A DNA stretch of 64,000 bases, taken from contig NC_084704.1 of NCBI RefSeq assembly GCF_033807575.1, positions 36,619,968-36,683,967 of the forward strand, given 5' to 3'. This document shows, in pieces, positions 1 through 11,365 of this stretch. A program made the position numbers and the translations under genes. Positions within the stretch are counted from its first letter, which is position 1, and every line of letters begins with the position of its first letter. This DNA comes from Cydia pomonella (Eukaryota > Arthropoda > Insecta > Lepidoptera > Tortricidae). The notes beneath the pieces were generated by a model that made no database searches, was not told the origin of the DNA, and saw only the letters and a list, made by a program, of their open reading frames with translations.

Positions 1-311
1 AGACTAGAGTTTTTACAATTTCCTAAAGAGTAGTGAATTTGACTGGTTAGTACTGTTAAAATGTTAGCACTCCAAGCCAAGGACCCGAGCACCTATAAAC
101 GATATCGGGCTAGCGGAGTGCGTACGCAGGCTCTAGCGGGGTCAACGCCCCGGACCGGTTAAGCGTAAGCCCACGATAACGAGTGCCAGTACCACGGTTA
201 CTGGTGTTATGCAGTGATGCTGTGATGAATTCGGGTTACGGTCAAAATAAATGATAACAGAATAAGTATCCTCCTAAAATAACCCTATGGAAAATAGGAA
301 TTAATGGTTTT
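1..311. other. Unassigned sequence, no gene seen
   Basis: A moderately GC-rich patch (about 60-240) sits in AT-rich DNA. No open frame, tRNA or repeat partner elsewhere in the window was recognised. It may be the tail of a transposable element cut by the window edge, but nothing shows this directly. Confidence 0.3.
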
Positions 312-585
312 GACGACCGATCTGGTCTAATGGGTAATGATTCTGCCTATGAAGCCGATGCTCCTGGGTTCAAATCCTGGTAAGGGCATTTATTCGTGTG
401 ATGAGCACGGATATTTGTTCCTGAGTCATGGCCGTCATGGGTGTTTTCTATTTATAAATATTTATTTATTAAGTATATTATATCGTTGTCTAAGTACCTA
501 TACCCTCAACACAAGCCTTATTGAGCTTACTGTGGGACTTAGTCAATTTGGGTAATAATGTCGTTTAATATTTATTTATATATGC
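312..585 (+). mobile_element. tRNA-derived SINE, family A (copy 1)
   Basis: The head has an A-box-like stretch (diverged TCTGGTCTAATGGG) and a B box (GGTTCAAATCC), as expected for an RNA polymerase III promoter inherited from a tRNA. It is followed by a body shared with six other copies (10050, 48627, 52275, 53143, 53675, 58822) that contains GAGTCATGG, a TATATCGTTGTCTAAGTACC-like block and CACAAGCCTTATTGAGC, and an AT-rich tail. This copy has an insertion in the GAGTCATGG part and other substitutions, so it is old. SINEs move using LINE enzymes and encode no protein. Confidence 0.85.
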
Positions 586-1877
586 TACATAATGCCAAAT
601 TACTCAAATTAGGTACAGTTCTTTACACTACTTTAGAGGCAGACCAAGCTAAGTTGGCAGCGATTTTAATAGCCCAGCCTGTGCGCGTTAAGTAAACGTT
701 ATAATTTTATAGAAGTTTGACGTTTAAAATAACACTTGCACTATGCAGGCTGCCAAAATCTCTGCCAACATATCTTGGTCTGACGCTATCGACACACATA
801 TTCCAAGCTCCCTATGATATGTACAGGAACCGTGTGTTATGATTATGACCGCCATATTGGACCTCAGAAAAGATACAACTCAAGGAAAAACAATTGATTA
901 AAGATGACAGACGGCCTCATCGCTAGAGAGCGATTTCTCCCAGACACCAGCCACAGGATTATGGGTTACATGTGAGTATTATGTGTGGTGATGGGGCAAC
1001 TGTGCGGCAGTACGTAAGCGAATTTGCAGCAGTAAGTTTGTGGTGGGTACTAACGACTATATTTACTATTGTGACTTGTGAACAATGTCCGTCTTTTACC
1101 CTAGAAGTACTAGTGGCGAATTTAGGGTATGTATTGCCAACCAAATGGGTTAGTTGATTGTCGAATGAGAATAGCGGAGGGGGAATAACAAGGAGCGAAA
1201 AGTTTCTTTTTTTCGAAAATTTGTATATTTAGGAAATATTCAAATTATTTATCATTTAGGCATATGTGTTTACTATTTATTAAATAAAAGCATTTTTATT
1301 ATTGCCATATCCGTCTTTGATGAGTAAGTGTTCAACGTACAATGTGTGTACGTGTATGTGACACAAAGTTTTGGATATCTCACAACTTTTGTAGTTTTGT
1401 GATAATTTTCTGGTAACAGAGTGTAAATTATCCTAGTAAAATGCGGATATGGCACAACTTTTTTAAAAAATATTTTCTTTTAAACCGTGTATTTATTTAA
1501 ACCGTTTTAGGAAACATTAAAAAACGATTTCATTCAAAAATGGATATGGCACAAACGTATTCTCAGCCGTCTTTATGGCCTAAATCGAAAACTTAAACTT
1601 GACATTGGCTCTGCCTACAGTTCACGCACGCTTCCTACATATCGATGTACATATATAGATGTACTCATAACTTCATAAGTTCCAGCTTTGTTTGTGTAGA
1701 GTGTAGGCCTATTTCACAGCTTCACACTCAAATAATAACCTCGTGTTACATAGAATTGTACATTTGATGAGATTGATAGAGCGGAAGTTGCACTATTATG
1801 AGATGGCCGAGCGTGGGCGTAACTTTTAACTTGAGCACAGGTTGCAAATGTTATTGGCAAATTGCATTGTGGCAAAT
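586..1877. other. Intergenic AT-rich DNA, no gene recognised
   Basis: Only short shadow frames are present. A 13-base motif GGATATGGCACAA occurs at 1445 and 1542, with an inverted partial copy near 1304, suggesting an eroded repeat. Nothing else supports a feature. Confidence 0.35.
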
Positions 1878-1989
1878 GATATCATACAGTGTTGGCTGTA
1901 TGTAACTGCAATTGACCATTAACCATTACAAATTGAATCTGTAATGGATAATGGTCAATTGCAATTAACGGCCAACACTGATATCGTAT
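1878..1989. mobile_element. Foldback MITE, about 110 bp
   Basis: Two arms of about 50 bases are inverted copies of each other: the left arm has CAGTGTTGGC and GCAATTGACCATTA, the right arm has the reverse complements TGGTCAATTGC and GCCAACACTG. The loop is a few bases. Such long imperfect hairpins without coding capacity are typical of miniature inverted-repeat transposable elements. The superfamily cannot be assigned. Confidence 0.7.
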
Positions 1990-1990
1990 T

Positions 1991-2305
1991 GGAGCGCTGG
2001 TGGCCTAGCGGTAAGAGCGTGTGACTTGCAATCCGGAAGTCGCGGGTTCAAACCGTACCAATGAGTTTTTCGGAACTTATGTACGAAATATCATTTGATA
2101 TTTACCAGTCGCTTTTCGGTGAAGGAAAACATCGTGAGGAAACCGGACTAATCCCAACAAGTTTTACCCTCTGGGTTGGAAGGTCAGTTGGCAGTCGCTT
2201 TCGTAAAAACTAGTGCCTACGCCAAATCTTGGGATTAGTTGTCAAAGCGGACCCCAGGCTCCCTTGAGCCGTGGCAATATGCCGGGACAACGCTAGGATG
2301 AAAAG
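1991..2305 (+). mobile_element. tRNA-derived SINE, family B, with 14-bp target duplication
   Basis: The head reads GGTGGCCTAGCGGTAAGAGC (A box) and GCGGGTTCAAACC (B box), followed by a body with GAGGAAACCGGACTAATCCC and GGACCCCAGGCTCCC. The 14 bases ACTGATATCGTATT lie directly before (1977-1990) and after (2306-2319) the element, a target-site duplication that fixes both ends. It landed on the right edge of the foldback MITE at 1878-1989. A second, headless copy lies inverted at 59355-59538. Confidence 0.9.
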
Positions 2306-2319
2306 ACTGATATCGTATT

Positions 2320-3303
2320 AGTTGCGCGTGCATTTGGCTCGGGCTTGTATTGAATCGAGCGAGACGCAGGGCAGTCAACGTCATTTAGATATACCTAACT
2401 TAAGAATTATTACCATATGAACATAATACGATTTAATTTACGTATTTTTATTTAGTTTTTAGTGAAGTGACTCGCGCTACATGTTTCGGAGAGTCTGTCT
2501 CCATTTTCAAACACTAACGGTGCGGAACTGTATCTAATAATTCGTGAGTTAAACTGGATTATTTGCTTAAGTTAGAATGACTAACGACAGTTTAAATTCA
2601 ATCATTTATATACCATTTACATGTCACAATGTAGGTCTCCGATGCTATACAAGTTTGACGTAAATTCTGCCGTTTACATACGAGCTGAAGGATTTTGCGA
2701 GCTGAGAAAGCGGTTTCGATGATCTGGCCAATTCGAACGTGCACTGACAAACCGACATCAAATCGATATTAGAATGATATTGGAATCATATCATTTTGCT
2801 GGCAAATTTTACAAATTAACATGGCGCATTCTTGGCATCACGTTATTGAAAATGTGAAAGCACAAAATCGATATAAGCAACCACATCATTTTCTTGAGTC
2901 AAATTGGGCGTCAATGTATATGAAAATACGAAATATACACTCAAAAACATTACTCAATTTTTTTAGCTGAGTCGAGTAACGAATTATTTATGTTAATTAC
3001 TTTTACAATATATCTTCGTCTGCTCGCAAAAAAATAAAAAATATTCTTTTCATTTTAACATTTCATGCTACCCAGATATGTCAGGCTAAAAGGAATTGTG
3101 TTTAAAACGGCCAACACAATAGCATTTTATTACTTAAGCGCTCCAGTTTACTGTTTAAGTGTGCGATATGTTTTCCATTGTTTAATGTGGGGCGTTAGCG
3201 AGGATGCCCTGCTTTCAAGCTTACTTTGAGAAAAACCAGATAACTATTTAAACTGGAACGTAACCAATGTGATCATTAACATTATAGTAACCATTAGTAG
3301 TAG
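2320..3303. other. Intergenic AT-rich DNA, no gene recognised
   Basis: No frame with coding character was seen. The last part (about 3150-3240) shares a block, GTGCGATATGTTTTCCATTG and nearby sequence ending in CTTACTTTGAGAAAAACC, with 5898-6010, so it is part of a dispersed repeat. Confidence 0.4.
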
Positions 3304-3721
3304 TTAAAGCAAGAAATATTACTTTGCTAATCCGCGAGAAAATAACGTGTTAGTCAATTAGTGCTAACCCGTTATACTTACTTGCGTATTTTTACATGCA
3401 ATTAATGTTCCCACCGCAAAAATAAATACGCAAATAAAATATAACAACCCACCACCAAAAGTACAAAACTCGACACGTTTTCGCCTCTCTACGAGGCATC
3501 CTCAGGACATGCTGGAGATGTTGACGGTCTGACACCGTCTATTCTAGGGTGTCAGACCGTCACTGACTAGTCAGTTGCCGGGTGATTTGAATATTTATTT
3601 GCGTAATTATTTTGGGAACACTAATTGCATGTAAAATACGCAAGTAAGTATAACGGGTTAGCACTGATTGACTAACACGTTATTTTCTCGCGGATTAGCA
3701 AAGTAATATTTCTTGCTTTAA
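3304..3721. mobile_element. Foldback MITE with TTAAAGC ends, 418 bp
   Basis: The element begins TTAAAGCAAGAAATATTAC and ends with the reverse complement; the inverted arms run for well over 100 bases and share TTTGCTAATCCGCGAG and AACCCGTTATACTTACTTGC. The centre holds a second small hairpin, GACGGTCTGACACC versus GGTGTCAGACCGTC. Both outer ends are TTAA, which fits a piggyBac-type target but could also be part of the inverted repeat. Confidence 0.75.
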
Positions 3722-3779
3722 TTAGCATGGATTTCCGCAAAGTAACGCCTGATTCTATTTATTATTATTAGTAGTAGTA

Positions 3780-4015
3780 TTAATAGTAAATAGAATAGAA
3801 TAAAATTATTTTATTCGTAAACACAAACAAGACAAATTACATAATATAACAAAAACATACTTATAGAAAGTATAAAGTGCCACGAAATGGCCTCATCTCA
3901 GCATGTTGCTGGTGGCTTCCAGCGCTGATACTCCGATGAGACCATCAAGTGAGAGAAACATGTTAGACCTTTGTCCAGGAGTGGACGTCTTTCGGCTGAA
4001 ATGATGATGTGTTAA
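3780..4015. repeat. Lepidopteran non-LTR retrotransposon tail fragment
   Basis: The stretch carries TTTGTCCAGGAGTGGACGTC followed by a TGAAATGATGATG motif, a signature of a LINE 3' region very common in moth and butterfly genomes. A relative (CCAACTGCTGGGCACAGGCC) lies at 49838. Family assignment is from memory of such repeats, not from a search. Confidence 0.5.
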
Positions 4016-4254
4016 GATTTAGAGACTCCTGCAAGCATGACAGGGAATTGCTTTGACATCGGTACGGGCGGCTTGGAAGAACGTGCTTCATTGAGACCCA
4101 AGTGGCGTGGAGACCTATGCGTACACTGGAAAATATGATCTATCGAGCACACATTAAAGTGATTTTCATTAAGATTATACAATATCAACAATTTTTTGAA
4201 AAACAGTAAATAATAGTACATTTTGAAGCGAGGGGTGTAAGTGAAATTTTGGAT

Positions 4255-4775
4255 ACTAGGGTGGTAATTCCCGACAGCCGCAGGCTGGAGGGGATTAAAG
4301 ACCCGAGTTTGCAATATTCTTACCCCCGGAGATACACACAATGTTTTTCATCACACTTGCGAATAAAAAACTAAATTTTGAGCATGATGAGCCAATGTGA
4401 ATACCAATCAAAAAGTAGCTAAATTGTATCCCTACTTGTAATTTGCTATATTGAAAATTCACAAATTGAACCGTAAACTTGTAACCGTCCGTTTCGGTTA
4501 CAGTTTACGGGTTACCCTAAAAATGAACAGTCATAGGTAGACGACTGTTGATTTTTATATGGGGTAAATGTCATGTAAAATATTTGTAGACATTTTTTGG
4601 AAATTTAGCAAATTAATTTATTAAGCAAATAATTCTTAAATACGGTGACATATCAAACATTCGTCCGCCATTTCTTGGCAGGTGAGGCATCGAAGGCACA
4701 GACCTATTACGGTATTCAGCCACGATTGAAAATTATGTATAAAATATTTTAAACGGCTGTTAAATCAATCAAATT
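4255..4775. repeat. Dispersed repeat interrupted by a 241-bp insertion
   Basis: The flanks (4255-4380 and 4623-4775) match a continuous copy at 46958-47225 (CCGCAGGCTGGAG, ACCCCCGGAG, TTTTTCATCACAC, then AATAATTCTTAAATAC and AGGCACAGACCTAT). In that copy the 241-bp block is absent, so 46958-47225 acts as an empty site and shows that the block at 4382 was inserted. Confidence 0.75.
4382..4622. mobile_element. 241-bp mobile repeat, copy 1
   Basis: Appears identical over its whole length to 5457-5697. It begins GCATGATGAGCCAATGTG and ends GCAAATTAATTTATT. Inside is a stem, CCGTAAACTTGTAACCG pairing with CGGTTACAGTTTACGG (4471-4510). There are no clear terminal inverted repeats and no coding frame. 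Identity of the copies points to recent movement or duplication; the class is unknown. Confidence 0.75.
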
Positions 4776-4777
4776 AA

Positions 4778-5456
4778 GTAAATCATTTTATACATAAACA
4801 AAAATATTATATTATAAATGTCAGTATTTTAAAAGTAAAACTCATTTATGCTACTTGGTTTGCATGAATACATGACATTATTAAAGAAAAAAGCTATAAC
4901 TCCCCAGGGAGTTGTAGCTTTTTTTCACAATCCATAACTCCCGCGGGAACAAAATAGGCCTTTTTCCTTCAGCACATCTGCATGAAATCAAGATCTTTTC
5001 CGAACAAGTATGATGAAAAATACAAAACAGTAACGTTAACTGTTTACTGTAACATTTCTAAGTATTGAAAAAACGATAAAAACTCATTACATTTTAGCTA
5101 CTCAAAACAGTAAAATTTACTGTCATTTCTGAACAGAAAATTTACTGTTTTGTTCGATAGGTTCATATGGAACTGTTTAAAGCATTAAACGTTAATGCAA
5201 TTTCAATTGTTTTATATAGTTTTTGCTCAGTGTGGAAGTGAAGAAGCACGACGAAGTGTGGCTGGAAAACTTAAGGCATATACGGCACAGCCGTCACAAG
5301 GCTGGTAGCCTGGTCTCATATTTAGAGGCTCAACAAACACATACATGCGACTTATGCGGCAAGTGCCGTGCAGTTAGCGGATATGCATATTTATAGTTAT
5401 ACTGGCTGTCTCAACCGCTCTTGACCGCTGTGTGCTACATAATATCCGTCAGCGAG
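4778..5456. other. Intergenic DNA between the two 241-bp repeats
   Basis: AT-rich. A short inverted pair AAAAAAGCTATAACTCCC versus GGGAGTTGTAGCTTTTTT lies at 4888-4925, and repeated ACAGTAA-type motifs occur in 5025-5160. No gene was recognised. Confidence 0.35.
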
Positions 5457-5697
5457 GCATGATGAGCCAATGTGAATACCAATCAAAAAGTAGCTAAATT
5501 GTATCCCTACTTGTAATTTGCTATATTGAAAATTCACAAATTGAACCGTAAACTTGTAACCGTCCGTTTCGGTTACAGTTTACGGGTTACCCTAAAAATG
5601 AACAGTCATAGGTAGACGACTGTTGATTTTTATATGGGGTAAATGTCATGTAAAATATTTGTAGACATTTTTTGGAAATTTAGCAAATTAATTTATT
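5457..5697. mobile_element. 241-bp mobile repeat, copy 2
   Basis: Same orientation and sequence as 4382-4622, in an unrelated flank (AGCGAG on the left, TAGAAATATAA on the right). The change of flank at exactly the same end points supports transposition rather than a larger segmental duplication. Confidence 0.75.
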
Positions 5698-8164
5698 TAG
5701 AAATATAATTTAAGTAATAAAAATACAGTAAAAACATATTTCTTTAATTATTTTTTACAATAAATCCAATTCGACGCGAGCCCCCCTGCCAACAAGTGTA
5801 TATGTAGGGGTCAGTTATCTCTACAGCTTCTGTGAGTACATATGGCTACAGCAAACGACCTACATAGTAGGTACCTACGTGTATATGTACACTGTAAAGT
5901 TTACTGTTTAAGTGTGCGATATGTTTTCCATTGTTTAATGCGGGTTATGAGCGTGAAGCCTGAAAGTAGGGCATCCCGCTTACAGGCTTACTTTGAGAAA
6001 AACCAGATAGCTTTATTTACACCAGGATTGAGGCAGAAAAATAATCATGCCTTCGTGATAGTAAACAGTTACCGCGCTGGGTGTTTGGGGAGAAGTGAAA
6101 ACGAATAAGGTTTGCGCTTTTTATTTTTAAATAACTCCAAAACTACTGCACTCGACTCGTGCACTATTAGTGCTTGAAGATGGACACCTATATGCTACCA
6201 CCAGGTTGACTCTGACATATTCGTTAACGTGTGCGTAACTTATTTTCTATGTAGAGATGTATAGAAAGCAGAGACTGAATAACCTCTTCCCCGATAAAAA
6301 CCTTCGTCCCTTTAAGACGGCTAACCCAAAAAAGACCAGTTTGAACTGTTAGCCTATCCCTGTCCAAAAAATCTAACCAAATAGCCCCTTTATAAGGGAC
6401 ACCCTAACAATTTAGCGCACTTTATAAAAAAAATCCTTATTGTTTTTGCCAACTTTTGTAACTGGCCAGTGTTACTATAAATTTCGGACGACATAATCCA
6501 TATTTTGTTAGTTACAAATATACTGAAATTACTATGTTAGTACCTAAACTAAGATGTTGTATTGATTGACATTATGAAACCTTTTACAATTTCTAGTAAA
6601 ATAGACACTGTCAATTCCGAGAACATCATATAGTATAGTAGACAATCGCTCGCTGTCGGATGCGAAGTAATGTGTGCCTTATGAACAAGGTAAACGGTTT
6701 AAATTAGCACGCTTAAGCACACAGATTACCTCTTTATAAGGCTAACCATTATAAGCAATATGCTTGTGTTAGTTGGGCGGATGATAAGGACTTTGTAAAG
6801 GTATTGGGATACCTCTTAATCATAAGGGTTAGCGCTTAGATATGAGCTTTAAAAGCAAAATGAAAGGGTTTGTCGAGCAAAGGACATGGTATGTTGAATT
6901 AAGCCTTATGCAAAATCCATACAAAACCCTTTATAAGGGATAGTGAGCCGGTCCCTGATAGAAAGTAAGTTACGTAGACGTTAGCGTCGTTAGCGAATAA
7001 TTGTCAGTGTGACACTGTTAAGGCAGTCGTGATAAGGTTACTAATATCCCGCGGCCTATCAATTTCCAAACGCTTCTAGTTCTCATGGATCCTACCATCA
7101 CTGGAATTCTTCTTAAACACATACAAGAAAATAATATAAAACTTTAACAGCTCTACATTTTCTAGTAAAATCATCTTATCTTATGTCTATTGTCCATTTC
7201 TTATATCTCCTTATGTTGGTATGCCTTCTAATTGTCAAAACTGTCACCTTTCCCGCTCTTTTTCTAATAAACTGTACATGTCCTGTGTTGTCTGTGATGT
7301 CCATAACAATAAACGTTTTTTGTTTAAGGTACCTACCATAAGTCCTTTTACCAAACCAAAATTTATCATACACCGAACATGCTTATCGTGCGTGGTACGT
7401 CTTGAAACGTCGTCATTGGCAAAATCCCTCCTGCCAAAACACAAGAGGGGAAAGCCAGGAAAAAAAAACGTGAGTTAAACTTAGCTTAATGTTATTATGG
7501 CTCACGAGTGTTTAAATTCAAAAACTATTTATCTTAAAAAACGTGTACCGAACAAATTTCAACTCAATCGGTCCGGTACTTTCGGCTCAAATTTGCTGTG
7601 ACAGACGAACGGATAGATGGACAGACACAGAGAATAATCCTATTAGGGTTCCGCTTCCTTTTTCCGTCTGAAATACGACATCGTGAAAAAGTAAAAAAAT
7701 GGTGTGACGGTAGCAAATCAGAGCGTGAGCATGACTCGCACTTTTTCCTTAATTCTGCAGTATTTATAACTCCTAATGATCGTTTCACTTCCACACCCAC
7801 CACCGGTAGTCGTACCATAATAGTGACATTGAAAGGTTTTTACGAGTATTTGATAACCGACCATAATACGTAGGCGGCCAGCATTTACATAAATTATTAC
7901 AAAGCAATTTGGGTCAAGGTCGTATGACGCCATTTTTACCCGACTACGGCGAAAACGAGGTGGGTGTGTATGTTTGTGTCCATATAAAGTGTGTCGTAGC
8001 GTCGATACTAATGAGTTCATTTTGATGAATGTAGTTTCATTCATTTCATTTGATGGTGATTAATCGTAAATTTAGTGCTCTGATTTAGGAACAGACGACG
8101 TCAAAGATATGTTTACATTTTTAGGACATAAGTAGTCGGAGTAGAGTGCAGAAGTGTAAACATA
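5698..8164. other. Intergenic DNA with eroded repeats, no gene recognised
   Basis: Positions 5898-6010 repeat part of 3150-3240. Between 6300 and 6960 CCTTTATAAGG-like palindromes recur, as if an old foldback element had decayed. At 7595-7660 a GACAGAC...TTAGGGTTCCG segment resembles the ends of the GGTTCCGTA element found at 37998 and 41335. The overlapping short frames at 7176-8044 show no recognisable domain. Confidence 0.35.
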
Positions 8165-8864
8165 CACTGTGGGCCCATATAACCCGACAGATTTTTTACC
8201 GCGCATTCCTGAGGTCACAAATAGTAAAAAATGTTATATGACTTTTGTTCAAATTCAGCAAAAAAATTTTTTGGGTGTGGGTTGTGTTTTCTGCACACGA
8301 CACGTTATTTCTTTGTTGAAAAATTGCAAGGAATAAGTCATTTGTTTTTAATTTACAGATACATTTTACGAGTTTCCTTTGAAACTTTAATGTCTGTTAG
8401 TAGGTATGTCTAAACCATGATATGATATGATATGATATTTATTGGTAAATATTTACATTTACAAGTCCTTTTATATACAATTATCTTGTGATAGATTTTA
8501 CATTGTTTTACTTACTATACTCATGTATTAAAAATATTACAATATTACAATACAATACAACGAGATATTAATATACTCCTATATAGTTTAGTAGGTACAC
8601 GATTGAGCCAATGACCCGTGGCCATCGAAAAACTCGTCAATGGTATAGCAAGCCATTTCTAGTAGTACAGCTTTTAGTTTGCGGAGAGTCACATAGTGGC
8701 AACGTTGCAGCCAAAAAGGCGTTTTACACTGGTCACATATTCACAATAATTGTCATTATCTCTAAAACAAGACCAATTTGAGAAAAATCTTTATGACATT
8801 TTAGTCTCTAAAGGCGATCAAGAATACACCTTTTAAATCTGTCGAGTTATATGGGCCCACGGTG
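8165..8864. mobile_element. Tc1/mariner-like non-autonomous element with TA target site
   Basis: Terminal inverted repeats of about 28 bases begin CACTGTGGGCCCATATAAC and end in the reverse complement GGGCCCACGGTG, each bounded by TA, the target of the Tc1/mariner superfamily. Inside lies another insertion that starts with four TATGA repeats at 8419 and an AT-rich retroelement-like tail. No transposase frame is left. Confidence 0.7.
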
Positions 8865-8866
8865 TA

Positions 8867-9778
8867 TATTTGATATTTGACGTCGACTGAACAAGCGTGG
8901 CGGCATAGTAACATTTTACTCGAAAACTAAAGCTTTGAATACCTCGACTTTTCAAGAAATTATATGTGCTACCCGCTATTCTCTTAAATATGTCGTAAGA
9001 GTCACCTGTTGAAGAGAAAATACCCCTTCTCTGATTTGAGGATTTTAGGTAAATCTCCGTCGCTATGATGGCTCCTAAAATTGTGCTATAATAACAACTC
9101 TAAGCGAAAAACCCTAGGCGTAAAAATCCAAGAATTCGAGGTTTAATTCTCGATATTTCTCTCCTCCAAAACTAACGAAAACATTTTATAAACTTCACGC
9201 AAACTTTGCGCCTGTTTGCCATCGACGTAGTATAATAAAATAGATTACCATTTAACGTTGACATTTATATAAAACCTTCATCAATCTCTGTAGTTAATTT
9301 CCAAATAACAAATAAGAAATTGTGTAATCCCTGCCCTTAGCCTTGTAAGGTAGCTTTATGGCTGGGATATCCTTGGCCGAATATTTATCCATTCATAGAC
9401 TTTGTGTTTGTATCTTTAGTCTCCGCTCAATTTAAATTTTACACGACTCGTAAAAACACGTGCCGAGGTATTTTAAGCTTTATTAGGCCTAAGGGCCCGA
9501 TCCGAAGAATGATTGAGAGATGCTTAAGATCTTGGAAAGAGATTGAAAAGATCGATAACTAAACGATATGTCAAAATTGACGTTTATTTCGATTCTGCTG
9601 TGATCTCAATAAGATCTATTTACGATATTTCTAACGTCAAAGTGACATTGGTTACCCGAATCGTGTTGCTTCTGTCAATTATACGACATACAAACGATGT
9701 CTAATTGAGAACTTATATCTAAACCAGAACTTATCGTTATCTTATCTTTTCCATATTTCATTCTTCGAATAGGGCACG
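8867..9778. other. Intergenic AT-rich DNA, no gene recognised
   Basis: No open frame with coding character and no repeat partner in the window was noticed in this stretch. Confidence 0.3.
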
Positions 9779-9825
9779 TTAGAGCGTTCTCACATTGTCA
9801 GATACGATATCGGATGTAGGATCTT

Positions 9826-9932
9826 GGGCTATAACCGTGAAAATTGAAGTTACTCAATTGCGGTCTTTTTTCCTGTCACTGTAATTACGTCTAGTGAGAG
9901 AAAGATTCCCGCAATTTACGAATTTCCCCTGT
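9826..9932 (-). mobile_element. GCGAAAACC-type MITE, diverged copy
   Basis: Shares GGGCTATAACCGTGAAAAT, AATTGCGG, CTGTCACT and AATTACGTC with the two arms of the palindrome at 43085-43902 and with the copy at 16767-16897, in the orientation of the palindrome's right arm. It has lost several bases, so it is older. Confidence 0.6.
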
Positions 9933-10049
9933 ATATACGCGGGTATTCAGGCCGCGGGCGTGCCATCTTTAGCGGTCATGAACTATCAAACAAACAATAT
10001 GCATACAGATACGCATACAAACAAATATAATCTTTATATAATATAATTT

Positions 10050-10323
10050 GACGACCGGTTTGGCCTAGTAGGTAGTGACCCTGCCTACGAAGCTGATGGT
10101 CCCGGGTTCAAATCCTGGTAAGGGCATTTATTCGTGTGATGAGCATGGATATTTGTTCCTGAGTCATGGGTGTTTTCTATGTATTTAAGTATTTATACAT
10201 ATTTATATATTATATATATCGTTGTCTAAAGTACCCTCAACACAAGCCTTATTGAGCTTACTGTGGGACTTAGTCAATTTGTGTAATAATGTCCTATCAT
10301 ATTTATTTTATTTATTTATTTAT
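10050..10323 (+). mobile_element. SINE, family A (copy 2)
   Basis: A near-consensus copy: GACGACCGGTTTGGCCTAG head, GGTTCAAATCC B box and a body ending in repeated ATTT. It lies inside the composite element at 9780-10684. Confidence 0.9.
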
Positions 10324-10981
10324 AATCGGGCCGACAGCTGACGGGGGCTTCGGCATGGCTAAAAGTATCAGAAGCGCCGCATCGATATCGGATGTCGGAA
10401 GGCGCCTATGAGAAAAACTGCTGCAGGAGAGTGCCGCATGGCATTAAGTGCGCCTTTTTGCGTTATCTTTCGTTTCTCAGTATAAATGATTTCGTCAGGT
10501 GACAAGCAAAACTCACTAATTACTAAACAATAATTAAATAATAAAAATCAACCTTATTTCAGTACTAATATGGTTCATTATGGCCATGGACTTGTGGTGG
10601 TAATCAGTGAGTTTTGTATAAATAAAAGAAAAACACATTTTACTTTTATCCGATATCGGACCGTGCAATGTGAGAACGCTCTTAGGAAAGACAGATATTG
10701 ATTTAGCACATACAGTTGTTTCAGGGGGTGAGGGGGGGGGGGGGTCGTAGGCAGTAAAACGGCAACCAAACCTCGGGCCGTGAATATTTGATGAAGGAAT
10801 CTCGTGGATTCAGACATGGATACGGTGAGCAATGTCACACAAATTGTATAGTTGCCTATTACTTGGGGTGTGGATCCGATTGTGTAACAGATGGGAAGGT
10901 TACGATAATCTGGATTACAATAGGTTATCTAATAAGGAAATGACAAATCGAGAATACAGGATAACTTCAATGTCGGATAGT

Positions 10982-11164
10982 AAGGTAGAAGTACTAGTGC
11001 TCGACGCTGCACTAGTAACCGACATGGGCACTTTATTTCATGGAAATATAGGTTAAATTTGAACAACGAAGATTATTCTGTATTCGAACTTAATCCTTGT
11101 CACTTTGACATAAAGTGCCCATGTCGAGTACTAATGCAGCGTCGAGCACTAGTACTTCTACCTT
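10982..11164. mobile_element. Foldback MITE, 183 bp
   Basis: The ends AAGGTAGAAGTACTAGTGC and GCACTAGTACTTCTACCTT are perfect inverted repeats, extended inward by GACGCTGCA and CATGGGCACTTTAT with their complements. The loop is about 60 bases and non-coding. Confidence 0.75.
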
Positions 11165-11174
11165 ATGAGAAAGT

Positions 11175-11365
11175 TTCAAGATTGTTTTAAAGAATGTAAA
11201 CGGGAAGAATGTGCAATATAATATCAGTTCATTACTACTGAAGCTACTCACCAAATTTCACGAAAATCGGTTAAGAATTGCGACCTGCTGAGAAGAACAT
11301 CCGGAAATACGAAAGCAGTTTGCCCGAGTCAAAACGTAGACCTTCGCTTACGCTTCGGTCAATTA
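11175..11365. repeat. Dispersed repeat, copy 1 of 3
   Basis: Contains TTTCACGAAAATCGGTT, AATTGCGACC, ACGAAAGCA and CTTCGGTCAAT. Diverged relatives lie at 12720-12960 and 16935-17130. The age differs between copies; no coding frame is preserved. Confidence 0.5.

Larger units (their letters stand above)
9780..10684. mobile_element. Composite inverted-repeat element containing two younger insertions
   Basis: The outer ends are inverted copies: AGAGCGTTCTCACATTG with ACGATATCGG on the left and CGATATCGG with CAATGTGAGAACGCTCTT on the right. Within are a MITE at 9826-9932 and a family A SINE at 10050-10323. A short relative of the outer element, with AGCGGTTTTACATTG ends, lies at 21328-21464. Confidence 0.65.

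Noticed and set aside
312..360. tRNA genes at SINE heads (also near 1991, 10050, 48627, 53675 and, reversed, 52539 and 59078)
   Set aside because: A and B boxes are present but the sequence does not close into a tRNA cloverleaf and continues into a repeated SINE body.
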